Origin: Favolaschia claudopus
Lineage: Eukaryota > Basidiomycota > Agaricomycetes > Agaricales > Mycenaceae
DNA: 64,000 nt
Assembly: GCA_037176885.1 (NCBI GenBank)
Contig: JAWWNJ010000056.1
Location: forward strand, 868,001-932,000
Direction of reading: 5' to 3'
Position numbers and translations under genes: made by a program. Position 1 is the first letter of the stretch, and each line of letters starts with the position of its first letter. A model generated the notes under the pieces. That model was not told the DNA's origin. It worked only from the letters and a program-made list of their open reading frames with translations, and ran no database searches. Below, piece after piece: positions 44,776-54,573 of the stretch.

Positions 44776-46099
44776 ATGTCCGAAGTCAATCCAACCGCTC
44801 AATGCTTCGGTGGTGAAGATGCCTGTCTCACCCATTTCGAGTACAAAGCCAGTGCTGGACGTTGTCACAAATGCTGTCTTCTCGCGAATAGCCCGCAGTC
44901 GGAGCACCAAAGAATTATGGTTCGTCTCGTCAAGAATTGTGTATCTCTCATGTTATTTAACTCATAACTCCATACAGGACATTCCACAGTGTCAAGGGTG
45001 TGGCAATATCTCGACCCGACTCGCAACTGAATTCTGTAATGCGTGCGAGCAGAAGAATGGTTTGTTTTCTCTCTCTGTATCTTTGAAACTACAGCCATAT
45101 TCTGACTCTCTTTGATCACGCTTGTCTATTTGTTCCACAGCCAAGCAACAGGGGCCGGTCACTGTGCCTTCGACTGCTCCATCGAATTTACCTCTTGCCC
45201 CAACCACTGCGTCAAATTTACGAAGTCAGTCTCCAATTAATCTTCACTCATTTCACTGCTAAATTGTACAATACAGTTCGAAACGCCGGCCAATTCCATC
45301 GTGCGAACTGGAAGGAGGCCGCAAGCTTCAACAATTCGAACATCAAAGCTCAACAATCTTCGCTGGCGATCACTAAATCTAATATGGCTGCTCTTCGGAA
45401 CAATAATCTGGCAACAACTGAATGTTACTCAGTCGTTTTCGAGCCTTATATCAACTCAAAGCCTTGTGATTATCTTCCGACCTTCGATGTTACTCGCGAG
45501 GCAACACTTAAACTGTCAGGTGTGTTCATTTCAATTTAGATTTGCATGCTGTTATAAATTAATCCTTCGCACTTCAGACCTCACGGATATGGCGGTCGTC
45601 TGCTATAACTCCAGCTGGGAGGAAGGCGCTGAAGCCGGACTCGACCGGTATGTTGTTCAGTACTAATATTGTGAGCAGCAACTGCATCAGCAATACCTGG
45701 GCCGGCTACGTAGCGCTGCGTAGCGCTCTGTAGCTCCGGTAGACCCTGTAGAGCCTGTAGACAAGGGTCCACTTCATGTAGAGCCTCGTAGATCCGCGGA
45801 TTCTGTGTAGTGCTTGCTGTGTAGAATCTCTGTAGAACGCTGTAGACTCCTGTAGAATTTGCTCAACAGCGCCAAAAAAAATTGAAATCCATTTTCCAGA
45901 TTCCAGCCAAAGAGAAGTAATGAGGGACAAATATATATATTGCTACGACATAAAGGTACACTGTATGGATAAATGGCACAGCGCAAAACTCACCCAGCGA
46001 CCCAAAAAGAAAATGAGCAAGCTGTCCGAATCAAACGGGCAAGAGAGCTTACCGTCTCGATGTACAAGCATGACTGCACGGGAGGTAAAAAATACAGAG

Positions 46100-46970
46100 C
46101 TTGAGATCGGCCTAACTCTGGGTAGATTTGTGAGCGTAAGAAGGAGATAATACAGCAAAAGACTTACTCGGAATTCTCTTCAATCGATCAGTTAACCCCT
46201 GCGATTCGAGAACACATTAGTATTTAGTTCCAACGGTAAATGACAACCCACTAATCAGCAGCATAAATACAAGTGAGCAGAGCGGCGACGTTAAACCTAA
46301 TGGAAATACACTCACCCACCATATGTAGCAGATACTTAGCAAAGAACCGTTATAATGAAGGACAAAGCAAACTTACCACATAGAGCGACGGAGGCCAGAG
46401 CAGAGGTGCCAATAAATAATGAAAGATGGAGTATTTGATAGATCGAGACGGGTGGAGGAGAGGGTGGAGGAGACTGACGTAGTGGCTGCTGAACATACTG
46501 GTCATTCAGGTGTTCATCCGCCCCAAACACAGACACAGCGGGGGGACGATCTTGGATAGAGAGAAATGATAAGAAACAGACATGAATATGCCGCAGAAAC
46601 CTACCATCCTGTACCTAACCAAAGGCAACCTCGGATTGTGTATGGAGATAGAGGAAACCAGAAACTAAAAGGGCAGCTATTGAGACAAGTAAGATGAGGA
46701 GGAGATAGACGTACACAGGGACTGATGCCTAACCCGAACCTAACCCTTGTTCCCTGCCCACTGCAGCAGGCTCGTCGATACTAGCGATATCTGGCGTCAA
46801 CGCGACGAAGAGGCATAGAAGAGAGTATATAGAGAGGAGAGAAGCCTGCGGAAGAACGTCGGCTGGGATAACGGACAGCATGGAGGACGACGTTGGGTGG
46901 AGATGGTGGAAGTAGACGAAGAGAAGGGAGAACAAATATTTGTTCCGAACCAAAGAAGTGTTTGTGACTT
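46100..46970 (-). other. Possible small membrane-protein gene (weak)
   Basis: On the minus strand several intron-like breaks (GTAAGTTTGC, GTAGGTTTCT, GTACGTCT/CAG types) separate short hydrophobic segments: LFSLLFVYFHHLHP, LLLILLVSIAALLVSGFLYL and LHLSLFIGTSALASVALCG, plus a proline-rich loop (SPPPSPPPVS). This could be a three-helix membrane protein carried by the surrounding element. The exon joins leave stops in some frames and I do not recognise a family, so no CDS is claimed. Confidence 0.25.
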
Positions 46971-46990
46971 GTCACTGATTCGCGGACTTA

Positions 46991-47741
46991 CAGCGCTTTT
47001 AGATTCTATGCGGAAAACGTAAAAAATTCTCAGGGTGGCTGTGCAGGACCCGGGAACTCCTCGCTTAGTTTCTCTCCACCCCTACTTACCGTCTTTCTCG
47101 CCATATCATGAACAGTATCCCGGTAGTCTTCCAAGATAGACTTCCCGGCAACACACCCCGCCCACTTTTTGGATCGAAGCGTACGAAATTCCGCAAGAAC
47201 TCGCCACTCGGAGGAGATTCTGGAAGTTTTGAATACGACTCATGGAGGCCCATGTACGTCGTTCTGCATGGCTAGTTATGCTTCGTATCGTCGCGGATGC
47301 CCATTGGAATCTCCCCTGCTCCATCTAACACTTTGTTACGGCTTCGAGGGGGAGTCTTTCCTGGGGTACTGTCGGATGCTACCCAGGCGGCCCACTCCCA
47401 AGCCTTCCATCACGCCTGGGGATGGTCATTCAAGTGTGCAGTGGTGACCAGATACATTCAAGCATAATTTTTGTCGTCCTTTCTCGCCGCTGGGACTCCA
47501 ACAGTAGAAGACAGCGGACCCATACTCTCCACGATCAGAGGAGACATCGGCCGAGGGAAACTGTTAGAGAAGGTTCCACATAGCATACAGAGTACTAGTA
47601 CACCCATTAGAATAGTGAATGAAGCCCATATCCTTCGCAGCACCGTCGAGAAACCAAGGCCGGCCTCCCCAGGGGTTCCCGGGTCCTGCACAGCCACCCT
47701 GAGAATTTTTTACGTTTTCCGCATAGAATCTAAAAGCGCTG
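46991..47741. mobile_element. TA-type MITE with about 67-bp perfect inverted ends (751 bp)
   Basis: The ends CAGCGCTTTTAGATTCTATG and their reverse complement pair perfectly through ACCCGGGAAC (about 67 bp). TA flanks both sides (46989-90 and 47742-43). The long perfect arms suggest recent activity. The interior ORFs (for example 47169-47447 plus) show no known transposase. Confidence 0.92.
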
Positions 47742-48803
47742 TAAAGAAATTTTCTTCAAGTCACTCACTCGACTACCGTCACCACCACCTCGACTGTCTC
47801 CCTCTCGCTCTCATTTCCGTGTGCGCCGACGATTCCGTCCCCAATTCCATCAAGAGGATCTCCCACAGCGACACCCCCACCCGCCGATTCTCCTTCCCAT
47901 TCACCTGTTTCCCCGCCTTCACTCCCACACGCCTCAATCCCGCCGTATCACTCGAAACCCCGCCACTACGCATCCTCCTCACCTTCCCACCCCCACCTCT
48001 ACTCGCCAACGCGTCGGGAACGACCCCATCGACGACGAAAGCACGTCCGCGCCCCCGTTTTTATTATTTCCGCTAACGACCTCTTTCAGCGAGTACGCGT
48101 CACCTCCACTCTCTGCTCCTTTCCGCAACATCACGCCGTCTCTTCTGCACCCCCTCGCCGACCCGAGCCGACTGTCCCTTTGCCCCGCTGCCGCCTACAT
48201 CCATTTACAGAGAAGTACATAGGTGTGTGCCGCCCTTCCTTCGTCTTTCCGCACTCTACTAGCAATACTTCCCCGCGCATTACTTGCGTCCCCTTCCCCG
48301 TGTGTCAAATGATTCCCCTCCCGCCTCTCCTCACACTGCGCCGCCGCCTGAACTCCACGCCACTCCACATCCTGATGACATTGATTTCCCCGACACGCAC
48401 GAATGGCGGCGCCAAATCTTTTCCGGGAACTCCACCGACGCTGCCATGGCAAGACCCTTCGTATTGCCTCGTCCTGCCGCCTCGTTGCCCGCATCCCGCA
48501 CTCCCAAAACTCGCCGCCTAACTGCATCACCGTCGGCTCATCGTTTCGACGTGACCGCTTCGTATGGTAAGAGTTCCCGTCACAATGAATCAAATCATAA
48601 ACCAAACTTACACTCTTTAAATCAGTGACCGCGCCGCCGGCGCCAAACGTCTCCGCGACTCGTTTGACCGTGTAGGCGGAACTGCGAAAGGTCGAAGCGA
48701 TGAAAATGAATACTTACCTTGACAACAAATCAGACGCAAATGTCCCGCCGGCTGCGCCTGAATTCGTCTGAACGCAACTCCGGAACTACAAGATCAAGTC
48801 AGG
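47742..48803 (+). other. Proline-rich reading frames, unrecognised
   Basis: Plus-strand frames at 47821-48222 and 48284-48628 are C-rich and encode proline/serine/threonine-rich protein with intron-like breaks (GTACATAGG...ACTAG near 48216-48262, GTAAGAGTTC near 48565). It may be a decayed gene carried by the element at 45688-52202. I recognise no domain. Confidence 0.3.
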
Positions 48804-49005
48804 TGTGACGGAAGCGAGAGGGAGTCGAGTTCCGGCACAAGGGGATCAACAAAGAACTGGTGTAAGTACTAAATTGACCAAGGGAAAAGCTACTACGACA
48901 AGAACTAAACTACTTATACAGGAAAATCGAGGCTGTGTACATGGAGTCATGGGGACGAAACGGGCAGATCTCGCCGTGAGCGGATGCGAACGCCGATCCG
49001 TCACA
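48804..49005 (-). repeat. 3' LTR of the Gag-only element
   Basis: 202 bp with inverted tips TGTGACGG/CCGTCACA, matching 51564-51765. Read on the plus strand (antisense to Gag) it contains a textbook intron, GTAAGTACTAAATT to AACTAAAC...TTATACAG (48863-48922). Confidence 0.92.
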
Positions 49006-49182
49006 TCCGCCCTCCAGATCGTCGACCACGACGAGCTCAATCTTCGACACAAAAATCAATAAATCTTGTTCAAAATCAATTCAACGTTCGAAATGGTCTT
49101 CGAAAAATCAAAATCAAACCATTTGGGTATCCTCGCCCTCCTCGACGAACATTTCGATGTCGAGGGAAGAAATCGTGCGAAT

Positions 49183-51468
49183 TTAGAAGTGTTCAAGAAC
49201 TTCCGTGCTCTCCAAAAGAGCATCGCGATCAGTCGTCATTGCGAAATCAACAGCATGGGACGCAAATCCAGGAGGTTTGCCTTTGGAAACCATTGTGTTC
49301 AATTCAGGACAGTTGCGGGAAAGGTGTCCATGCACCCCGCAATTAAAGCACAAGCCGGCCGCAAGGTATTCACTCCGCTTCTTGGCAGACAAATGGCCGC
49401 CATTGTCACGAGATTTCGACTTGGGAGGTTCGGGTTCAGCACTGGAAACCGAGATAACGCGCCCTCCGGTACGACGTTTCTCGTTCACATCTGTTTCCAA
49501 TTTGGGTTCATCGGGTCTGAATTGAGTCTTACTCGATTCAGCCATATCAATTTCATCGTTATCGTCGTCAACCTTGACGATAATTTCAGCGCTCTCTGCA
49601 CCAGCAGTAACTTCATCCCAAGAGGAGGTCTCTGGATCAAGTTTATCCCGAAACATTTCCTTGCGTATGTCGGCGTTGAGGCTACGCCAGAACATGACCA
49701 CCTTCTCTTGGTTGGCTTCAAGACCAATGGTGTTATAAATTCGCTCCCATTCGGCCTTGTGAATTAACACTGGCTTGGTGCCTTGAAGGCAAGAACTCAA
49801 TCGAGTGCGTTGCTTCTCACGGAAGTTCACAGGGAAACAGAAATTGAATAAACCCCAAAAGAATTCACTCAAAGTCCAAACATGCTCGTCGTTCTCAACT
49901 TTACTGTTGTAGAATTCCAGTGCACGAGCCGTCAAGTAGTACGACAAGTAAAACACTCGTTGGTCGGTTGGAACTTTTCCGAGTTGAACATAATTCGATC
50001 CTTCCTTGACGAATCGATGGAATGCAATGGCATCCGGTGAGCCATCGTATTCCTTTGGAGGGATAGGCTTGAGAATCATTTTATCCTTCCTACGAGAATT
50101 CCGGCTCTTCTTAGAGGAACGGCGCTTGCGCCGATGACGCGACGGGTGTGACTTCCCGGAACCTGAACCATCCGAAGGCTCAGAGTCTGAGCTCGACGAA
50201 TCAGATGGGTCGGATGGGGTGGGTGAACCATCTACGCGCTCGGCATTGCGCAACGTACGCTCTATAAAGCTGCCTGGCGCGACGCGTGCAGCAGGAGTGG
50301 GATCAGGACGGAATCCGCGAGCTCCGTGATCCGCACCGATCTGTCTATCAATGCTGTTTTTAACAGCAGTCTGTGCCCTGGTTAAGTTAACCTTAGGCGT
50401 TATCGTCCGAGAACGTTGCAAGCTGCTGATCTGCGCTTGCAGATCAGCAATCTTTTCATCTACACTCTGGCCAGAGTTAATTGAATCTTTCATCGGCTTG
50501 AGCAATGATCTCGGAGTTCGAGGTTCGGTCCGTTCAGAAGCCAATGTGATTGGCATTTGATCAAAGAACCCAGGTGGCGGTGAAAGCTGTTCTTCTTTGA
50601 CAGCACGGCGAATTTCGGCGAAATTCTCAAGAGCGGTTCTTTGCGCGTCGATATCGCGCTCAGAGAAATCTTCCGAGAGGTTAGCTGCACCCCAGTTGCG
50701 AGGGTCAGCACCTTTACCTTTCTGGCGGGAGGTTCCAACACCAGAAGGTATGGCCGGACTGACAATAGTTTCAGGCACATTCACTGCCGATCTATCATCA
50801 ATATCTATCAAGTTCGTGTTCTCATCAAGGGGCGGGATCTTACGCGGGATAGTTACCCCGCGCCCCGACGCAGCAGCCAAAGCTTCCTGGGCCAAAGCTT
50901 GATGGCGGCGAGCAACACTCACAAGCACGTCAACACTCATATTCTGAATCGCACGCGAGACGGTGGATGTGGAACGGGATATAACATCATTTACTACGGT
51001 ACGAGAACCCATAGTATTCTGACGACGGGGCGTTGCCATGTGAGACATAGCAACACCCTCGTCGAGCATCCCCCAATCTACGGCAGAGGTCAATACAGGC
51101 CCATAGAGCTCGGTATGCGTCGAGGGTATCGACGATGAGGTCTCGTTGCCCAGAGGCAACGGTTCGACGCCCGAGGGCGAAGCGGTCTCACCACCCGAAG
51201 GTGATGGGGTCTCGCTGCCCGAAGGCAGCGGTGTATCTACACGAGGGGAAGGTCTTCCACCCGAGACCGCCTGACTGTATGAGAAGTCAGGGGAAACGGG
51301 GCGTGATTTTGTCGAGGAGGCACGACTCTCCGGTCGGGGAGTCCCAGAGCGCGGACTCGCGGTGTTGGCAGCACTAGCAGGTCTTCCAGTCGACGCAGGC
51401 AGTCCGGGGACGGCTTGGTGAGCGTGAGAGCGAAGCGGGTAACGAGCGCGGCCAGCAGGATCAGTCAT
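49183..51468 (-). CDS. Gypsy-type Gag polyprotein, 761 residues
   Basis: Long uninterrupted minus-strand frame. The N-terminal 300 residues are disordered, with Ser/Thr/Pro/Glu repeats (SGSETPSPSGGETASPSGVE). A coiled stretch (SVDEKIADLQAQISSLQRS) and an arginine-rich acidic/basic linker (RHRRKRRSSKKSRNSRRKDK) follow. The retrotransposon-gag capsid domain occupies about 455-620 (EYDGSPDAIAFHRFVKEG, SYYLTARALEFYNSKV, RTRLSSCLQGTKPV, MFWRSLNADIRKEMF). A CCHC zinc knuckle (CFNCGVHGHLSRNC) lies about 50 residues from the end. It would form the particle that packages element RNA. The frame ends with EVLEHF*, with no Pol after it. The length is larger than most Gag proteins because of the N-terminal extension. 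The frame shows no damage, in keeping with the matching LTRs. Confidence 0.93.
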   Translation of the reverse strand: MTDPAGRARYPLRSHAHQAVPGLPASTGRPASAANTASPRSGTPRPESRASSTKSRPVSPDFSYSQAVSGGRPSPRVDTPLPSGSETPSPSGGETASPSGVEPLPLGNETSSSIPSTHTELYGPVLTSAVDWGMLDEGVAMSHMATPRRQNTMGSRTVVNDVISRSTSTVSRAIQNMSVDVLVSVARRHQALAQEALAAASGRGVTIPRKIPPLDENTNLIDIDDRSAVNVPETIVSPAIPSGVGTSRQKGKGADPRNWGAANLSEDFSERDIDAQRTALENFAEIRRAVKEEQLSPPPGFFDQMPITLASERTEPRTPRSLLKPMKDSINSGQSVDEKIADLQAQISSLQRSRTITPKVNLTRAQTAVKNSIDRQIGADHGARGFRPDPTPAARVAPGSFIERTLRNAERVDGSPTPSDPSDSSSSDSEPSDGSGSGKSHPSRHRRKRRSSKKSRNSRRKDKMILKPIPPKEYDGSPDAIAFHRFVKEGSNYVQLGKVPTDQRVFYLSYYLTARALEFYNSKVENDEHVWTLSEFFWGLFNFCFPVNFREKQRTRLSSCLQGTKPVLIHKAEWERIYNTIGLEANQEKVVMFWRSLNADIRKEMFRDKLDPETSSWDEVTAGAESAEIIVKVDDDNDEIDMAESSKTQFRPDEPKLETDVNEKRRTGGRVISVSSAEPEPPKSKSRDNGGHLSAKKRSEYLAAGLCFNCGVHGHLSRNCPELNTMVSKGKPPGFASHAVDFAMTTDRDALLESTEVLEHF

Positions 51469-51563
51469 CGGGGTCGGTGTCGAGCTCAGAGGGGTCAGAG
51501 AAGGTCGGGGGAAGGCGTAGTCAAGAGCGTCGACAGTCTAGAGACTTGGTTCAGTTCAAAAGA

Positions 51564-51765
51564 TGTGACGGAAGCGAGAGGGAGTCGAGTTCCGGCACAA
51601 GGGGATCAACAAAGAACTGGTGTAAGTACTAAATTGACCAAGGGAAAAGCTACTACGACAAGAACTAAACTACTTATACAGGAAAATCGAGGCTGTGTAC
51701 ATGGAGTCATGGGGACGAAACGGGCAGATCTCGCCGTGAGCGGATGCGAACGCCGATCCGTCACA
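51564..51765 (-). repeat. 5' LTR of the Gag-only element
   Basis: Appears identical to 48804-49005. It is followed on the right by TCAGG, the target duplication. The same antisense intron-like sequence lies at 51623-51682. Confidence 0.92.
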
Positions 51766-53849
51766 TCAGGCTGGGGAACGAGGTAAGTATGTACATCGGA
51801 AGCACACGCCTTGTTTTGTAGTTACCTTGAAATAAACCAATGTTTTGTACTGAGTAAAATGGAAAATACTGTGAGTCTGAGTTTGTGTTTGAATGAAACA
51901 GAGCAAATGAAGGAGACGCATAAAACACACGCATTGAAGTCCTTGCCGCTTTTGCCAGCTTTTGCCGCTATTAGGTGCCGCTAGATCAGTCACGGAGGCA
52001 CGGAGCCACAATGCCGCCAGCCGTTCCTAAACCGCAACAAGGCTGCATATTCCGGCGACTCTACGGAGAACTAAACGGCCGCCCCAATTCTACAGACTTC
52101 TACAGAGATCTATGCAGAAGCCGCGGATCTACACACGGCTACGTAACTCGGCCTGGATCTACAGCCCCTACCGGCTTCTACGGCAAAAACCAGGGATTGC
52201 TGATGTGATTGACAAATAGTCGGGACATACGTCTGTCACGGCTGAATAATGCTCACATAGATATTCAACCGCACTCCACCCTTCACGATATCTTTCAGAG
52301 TGTTCTCAAGGACTGTGGTCAAAGTCCCGAGAAGACTGTCCCTGCCAAATTTCGCAGTCGGAAGCTCTTGACACTCTATCTTGAAGCCCATATTGATCTT
52401 AATAAGGTACGATTCATCTTGTGATGTTCAATGTTTGCAAAATATTTATGTTGGCCAAGTTTTATGATAGAACTGGAGTCGAGCCGCCCGCAAACGTAAT
52501 GAAGGCAAGCAAACGACCTTGGAAGAACAGTGTTTCTGGTGGATCAGTTTTCAAGCGCAGTCGACTTTGTGCGTCACCGTAAATTTCAATTTGAACCAAC
52601 AGTTGCTGATGTGATTCACAGTCTCTGGAGGGTCTCATGTGTTGAAGTCTCAGTTCCTCCTCAATGCTGCTTCGACTCCAGAGCCTCCCTCGACTGCAGT
52701 CACTCTTTTCTTCGCAACACAGACATCTGATGTAACTACTGGACTTCAGTCCTTCAGCTGGACAGTCGGGGATTGTGTCCCCAATTCTGGTACTCTTGCG
52801 AATGGCCCCATCAACAAAGGAAAATCGAAGCTTGTGTTCAAAGTACGTCTTATTTAATGAGCTAAAAACCAACGGTGTTGCTAAAACTGTGGCGGCAGCT
52901 TTCTTTGAATGGTGTTGCATATGTTGCAAAGCGTTGCTATACCCTCGGAGACGGATCTCCTGTCTCTATTCTCGCCAATAGAGACCAACTCGTCAAGGAA
53001 GGTGTCACCCTTGGTCGGGCTGAATTTTTCCTCAACCATTTCAACTCCGAATGTGCGTATGAAGCGGTAGAAATTGCAGGTAATCGGGCACCTTCTACAG
53101 ATTAACCGTTGGCTCAGTTCCTGTTTTATTAGGCTTCGATGTTACGGACTTTCTCATTGCTCGGGAGGGTGTTGCTAGTTTGGCGGAATCTTTTGTCCCG
53201 TCCCCAGCATCCGGCATCACCTCCACAGATTATTCCAGTCTGACACCGGCAGAGAAAGATGAACTTACTACAGACAGTAATACTATATCTTCGATTACCT
53301 GGCTGCTAGAGAGGGAGCGAGGGGATGTTCAGCTGCGCAAGTACTCTGGTACTCTTGATCACCCCAAATACTCTGACAAGCAGGGTGCGACTATCAACGC
53401 ATTCCAACATTTTGTCTATTTGTGGTTCTGGCAGATATACAGGGTGCGTTGAATTCCCAGCTTCGGAGTTTGAACAGATCTAATGCTCTTTCCATAGCAT
53501 CAGAAAGTCACAGTCGTCTGATTCAGATTGCTGTCTTGTTTGATCTTATGTCTCACACAGCCAACCGGTGCGTACCATAAACATGTCTATAATTTATTTT
53601 TGATTCGCTTCAGCGAGAGTGGGGCTGGAGACCACGGTGATTTGGGAATCAAGACCTTTGTCAATCAACATGAATGCGTCCAGAAATGTGTTGCATTGAA
53701 TCAGAGGCTCTCAAGACACCAGAGAACGAGGAGGATGCTCAGGAGGAGGAAGAGTCTGGCTAAATTTACTATATCCCGGATGGCATTCAACTGCCGCCTG
53801 AATTTACCTTCGTATTCAACATACTTGCAGTAAATAAATGTGCTACAAC

Positions 53850-54257
53850 TTGCAAAACTCGCTGTTTTTTGGCGGGAATCGTGTCAGAGATTATCTTGAT
53901 CATTATGAACGTGAAACTACCTCAAACAGTTGTCAGACTGTTTTTGTCTCGCCGCAAAGCGAAGCATTAGAGGGACAACTGCCGAGTCATGTGATCGCGT
54001 TAGGCGGCCGTGATACGATCAAAACTTATTTTTTCACTCCCTTATGCATTTAAGCAAGTTTTTATATGATAGATATTGCTCACTACTATAACAGCAGCAT
54101 ATATACACTACTTATCTTAGCACCAAAGCGCCCATGGCAAATCGGCACTGGGTTTTGTGTGCGAGGTGACCTGGTACAGCCACTCGGGCACCTTCCCGAA
54201 ACGGCTGATGACAGGAATCAAATGTCGAAACCAACCGCGGCCTTCCCGCCAACCGTA
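53850..54257. repeat. Right terminal inverted repeat of copy B
   Basis: Reverse-oriented counterpart of 41869-42310, with landmarks ACTCGCTGTTTTTTGG (53856), AGTCATGTGATCGCG (53986), CTGGTACAGCCACTCG (54172) and CGCGGCCTTCCCGCCAACCGTA (split here only by notation) ending at 54257, then GGAGCG. Confidence 0.75.
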
Positions 54258-54263
54258 GGAGCG

Positions 54264-54573
54264 TCAATAAGGTTTGGACGAGGTTCAATAAGTAAAAATT
54301 CTCAAAAAGATATACAGAACCGACACCCGGGACAACTCTGACGATGGATGGAGTGAGGGCTCGGTGCGCCCAAAATGAATACAATGATCACTGATGCTGC
54401 GAGAAGGGCTCAACTAGCTGTTACTTTAGATAATGAGGACTACTGTAGGTGAACGATGTTTATTGACATTGTATGTACGGAAACTATGAATGTACTTTTT
54501 ATAAACCTACTCCACCGTACGGGCGTCGGGTAGTCCTTGAATATATGGATTCGCACAAGCTCCCCCACCTGTA
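54264..54573. other. Spacer right of copy B
   Basis: About 310 bp with no recognised feature beyond the target duplication on its left. Confidence 0.4.

Larger units (their letters stand above)
48804..51765 (-). mobile_element. Young Gag-only LTR retrotransposon (2962 bp)
   Basis: Two 202-bp LTRs (48804-49005 and 51564-51765) appear identical base for base, start TGTGACGGAAGCG and end GATCCGTCACA. The target duplication TCAGG flanks the element (48799-48803 and 51766-51770). It is transcribed on the minus strand. Gag begins 96 bp after the 5' LTR (51468), and the only coding capacity is Gag. About 177 bp lie between the Gag stop and the 3' LTR, which is preceded by a purine-rich TCTGGAGGGCGGA. 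Protease, RT, RNase H and integrase are all absent. Apparent LTR identity implies very recent insertion with enzymes supplied in trans. Confidence 0.93.
45688..52202. mobile_element. Inverted-repeat element inserted in a kinase intron (6.5 kb)
   Basis: Ends CAGCAATACCTGG (left) and CCAGGGATTGCTG (right) form a 13-bp inverted pair with one mismatch. Behind them are clustered subterminal words: at least nine TGTAG at 45715-45862, and CTACA/CTACG words at 52060-52185 in opposite orientation. The flanks join into a kinase intron (GTATGT...ACAAATAG). No clear target duplication: CAT/ATG at the borders makes the exact ends ambiguous. No transposase is recognised, so it is probably non-autonomous. 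It carries a TA-type MITE, a Gag-only LTR element and possibly a small membrane-protein gene. The stretch 51766-52050 inside it has no recognised gene. Confidence 0.7.
44776..53763 (+). pseudogene. Alpha-type protein kinase of copy B (split by a 6.5-kb insertion)
   Basis: Exons before the insertion: 44776-44919, 44978-45059, 45141-45224, 45277-45519 and 45578-45647. After it: 52220-52406, 52471-52842, 52899-53079 and 53133 onward. The N-terminus has two cysteine pairs like a zinc ribbon (CHKC, CQGCGN...CNAC). The kinase part shows VFKLSLNGVAYVAKRCYTLG (nucleotide-binding lysine), VTDFLIAREG, SITWLLERERGDVQLRKYSG, ADIQG (in a shifted frame), LFDLMSHTAN and SGAGDHGDLGIKTF, then a Cys-containing end. 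Alpha-kinases phosphorylate Ser/Thr in helical targets. Damage: in-frame TGA at 52612-52614, a small deletion near 53423 that shifts frame (motif SNETL of copy A missing), and a frame change near 53697 before the acidic tail. The donor at 45648 and the acceptor at 52219 still flank the insertion. Confidence 0.82.
41869..54257. mobile_element. Kinase/integrase DNA transposon, copy B (12.4 kb with nested insertions)
   Basis: Bounded by inverted repeats starting TACGGTTGGCGGGAAGGCCG and flanked on both sides by GGAGCG (41863-41868 and 54258-54263). The arms extend about 400 bp (to roughly 42310 and from roughly 53850). Inside, two genes diverge from a central 830-bp region: a DDE integrase leftward (42331-43948) and an alpha-kinase rightward (44776-53763). 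Without the 6515-bp insertion in a kinase intron the element is about 5.9 kb. A 6-bp duplication and a DDE integrase recall Polinton/Ginger-type elements, but no polymerase, capsid or protease is present. Copy A in this window repeats the same gene pair and arms, which supports the boundaries. Confidence 0.85.

Noticed and set aside
49066..51468. Several plus-strand ORFs of 80-230 codons across the Gag region (for example 49066-49767)
   Set aside because: They are antisense shadows of the 761-codon Gag frame, which has a capsid domain and a zinc knuckle. The shadows have no domain.
45688..52202. Assignment of the 6.5-kb element to CACTA, hAT or KDZ
   Set aside because: The tips do not read CACTA, no 8-bp duplication is present and no transposase is recognised. 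The superfamily is left open.
41869..54257. Copy B as a Polinton/Maverick
   Set aside because: The duplication length and integrase would fit, but no family-B polymerase, packaging ATPase, protease or capsid gene is present in either copy.
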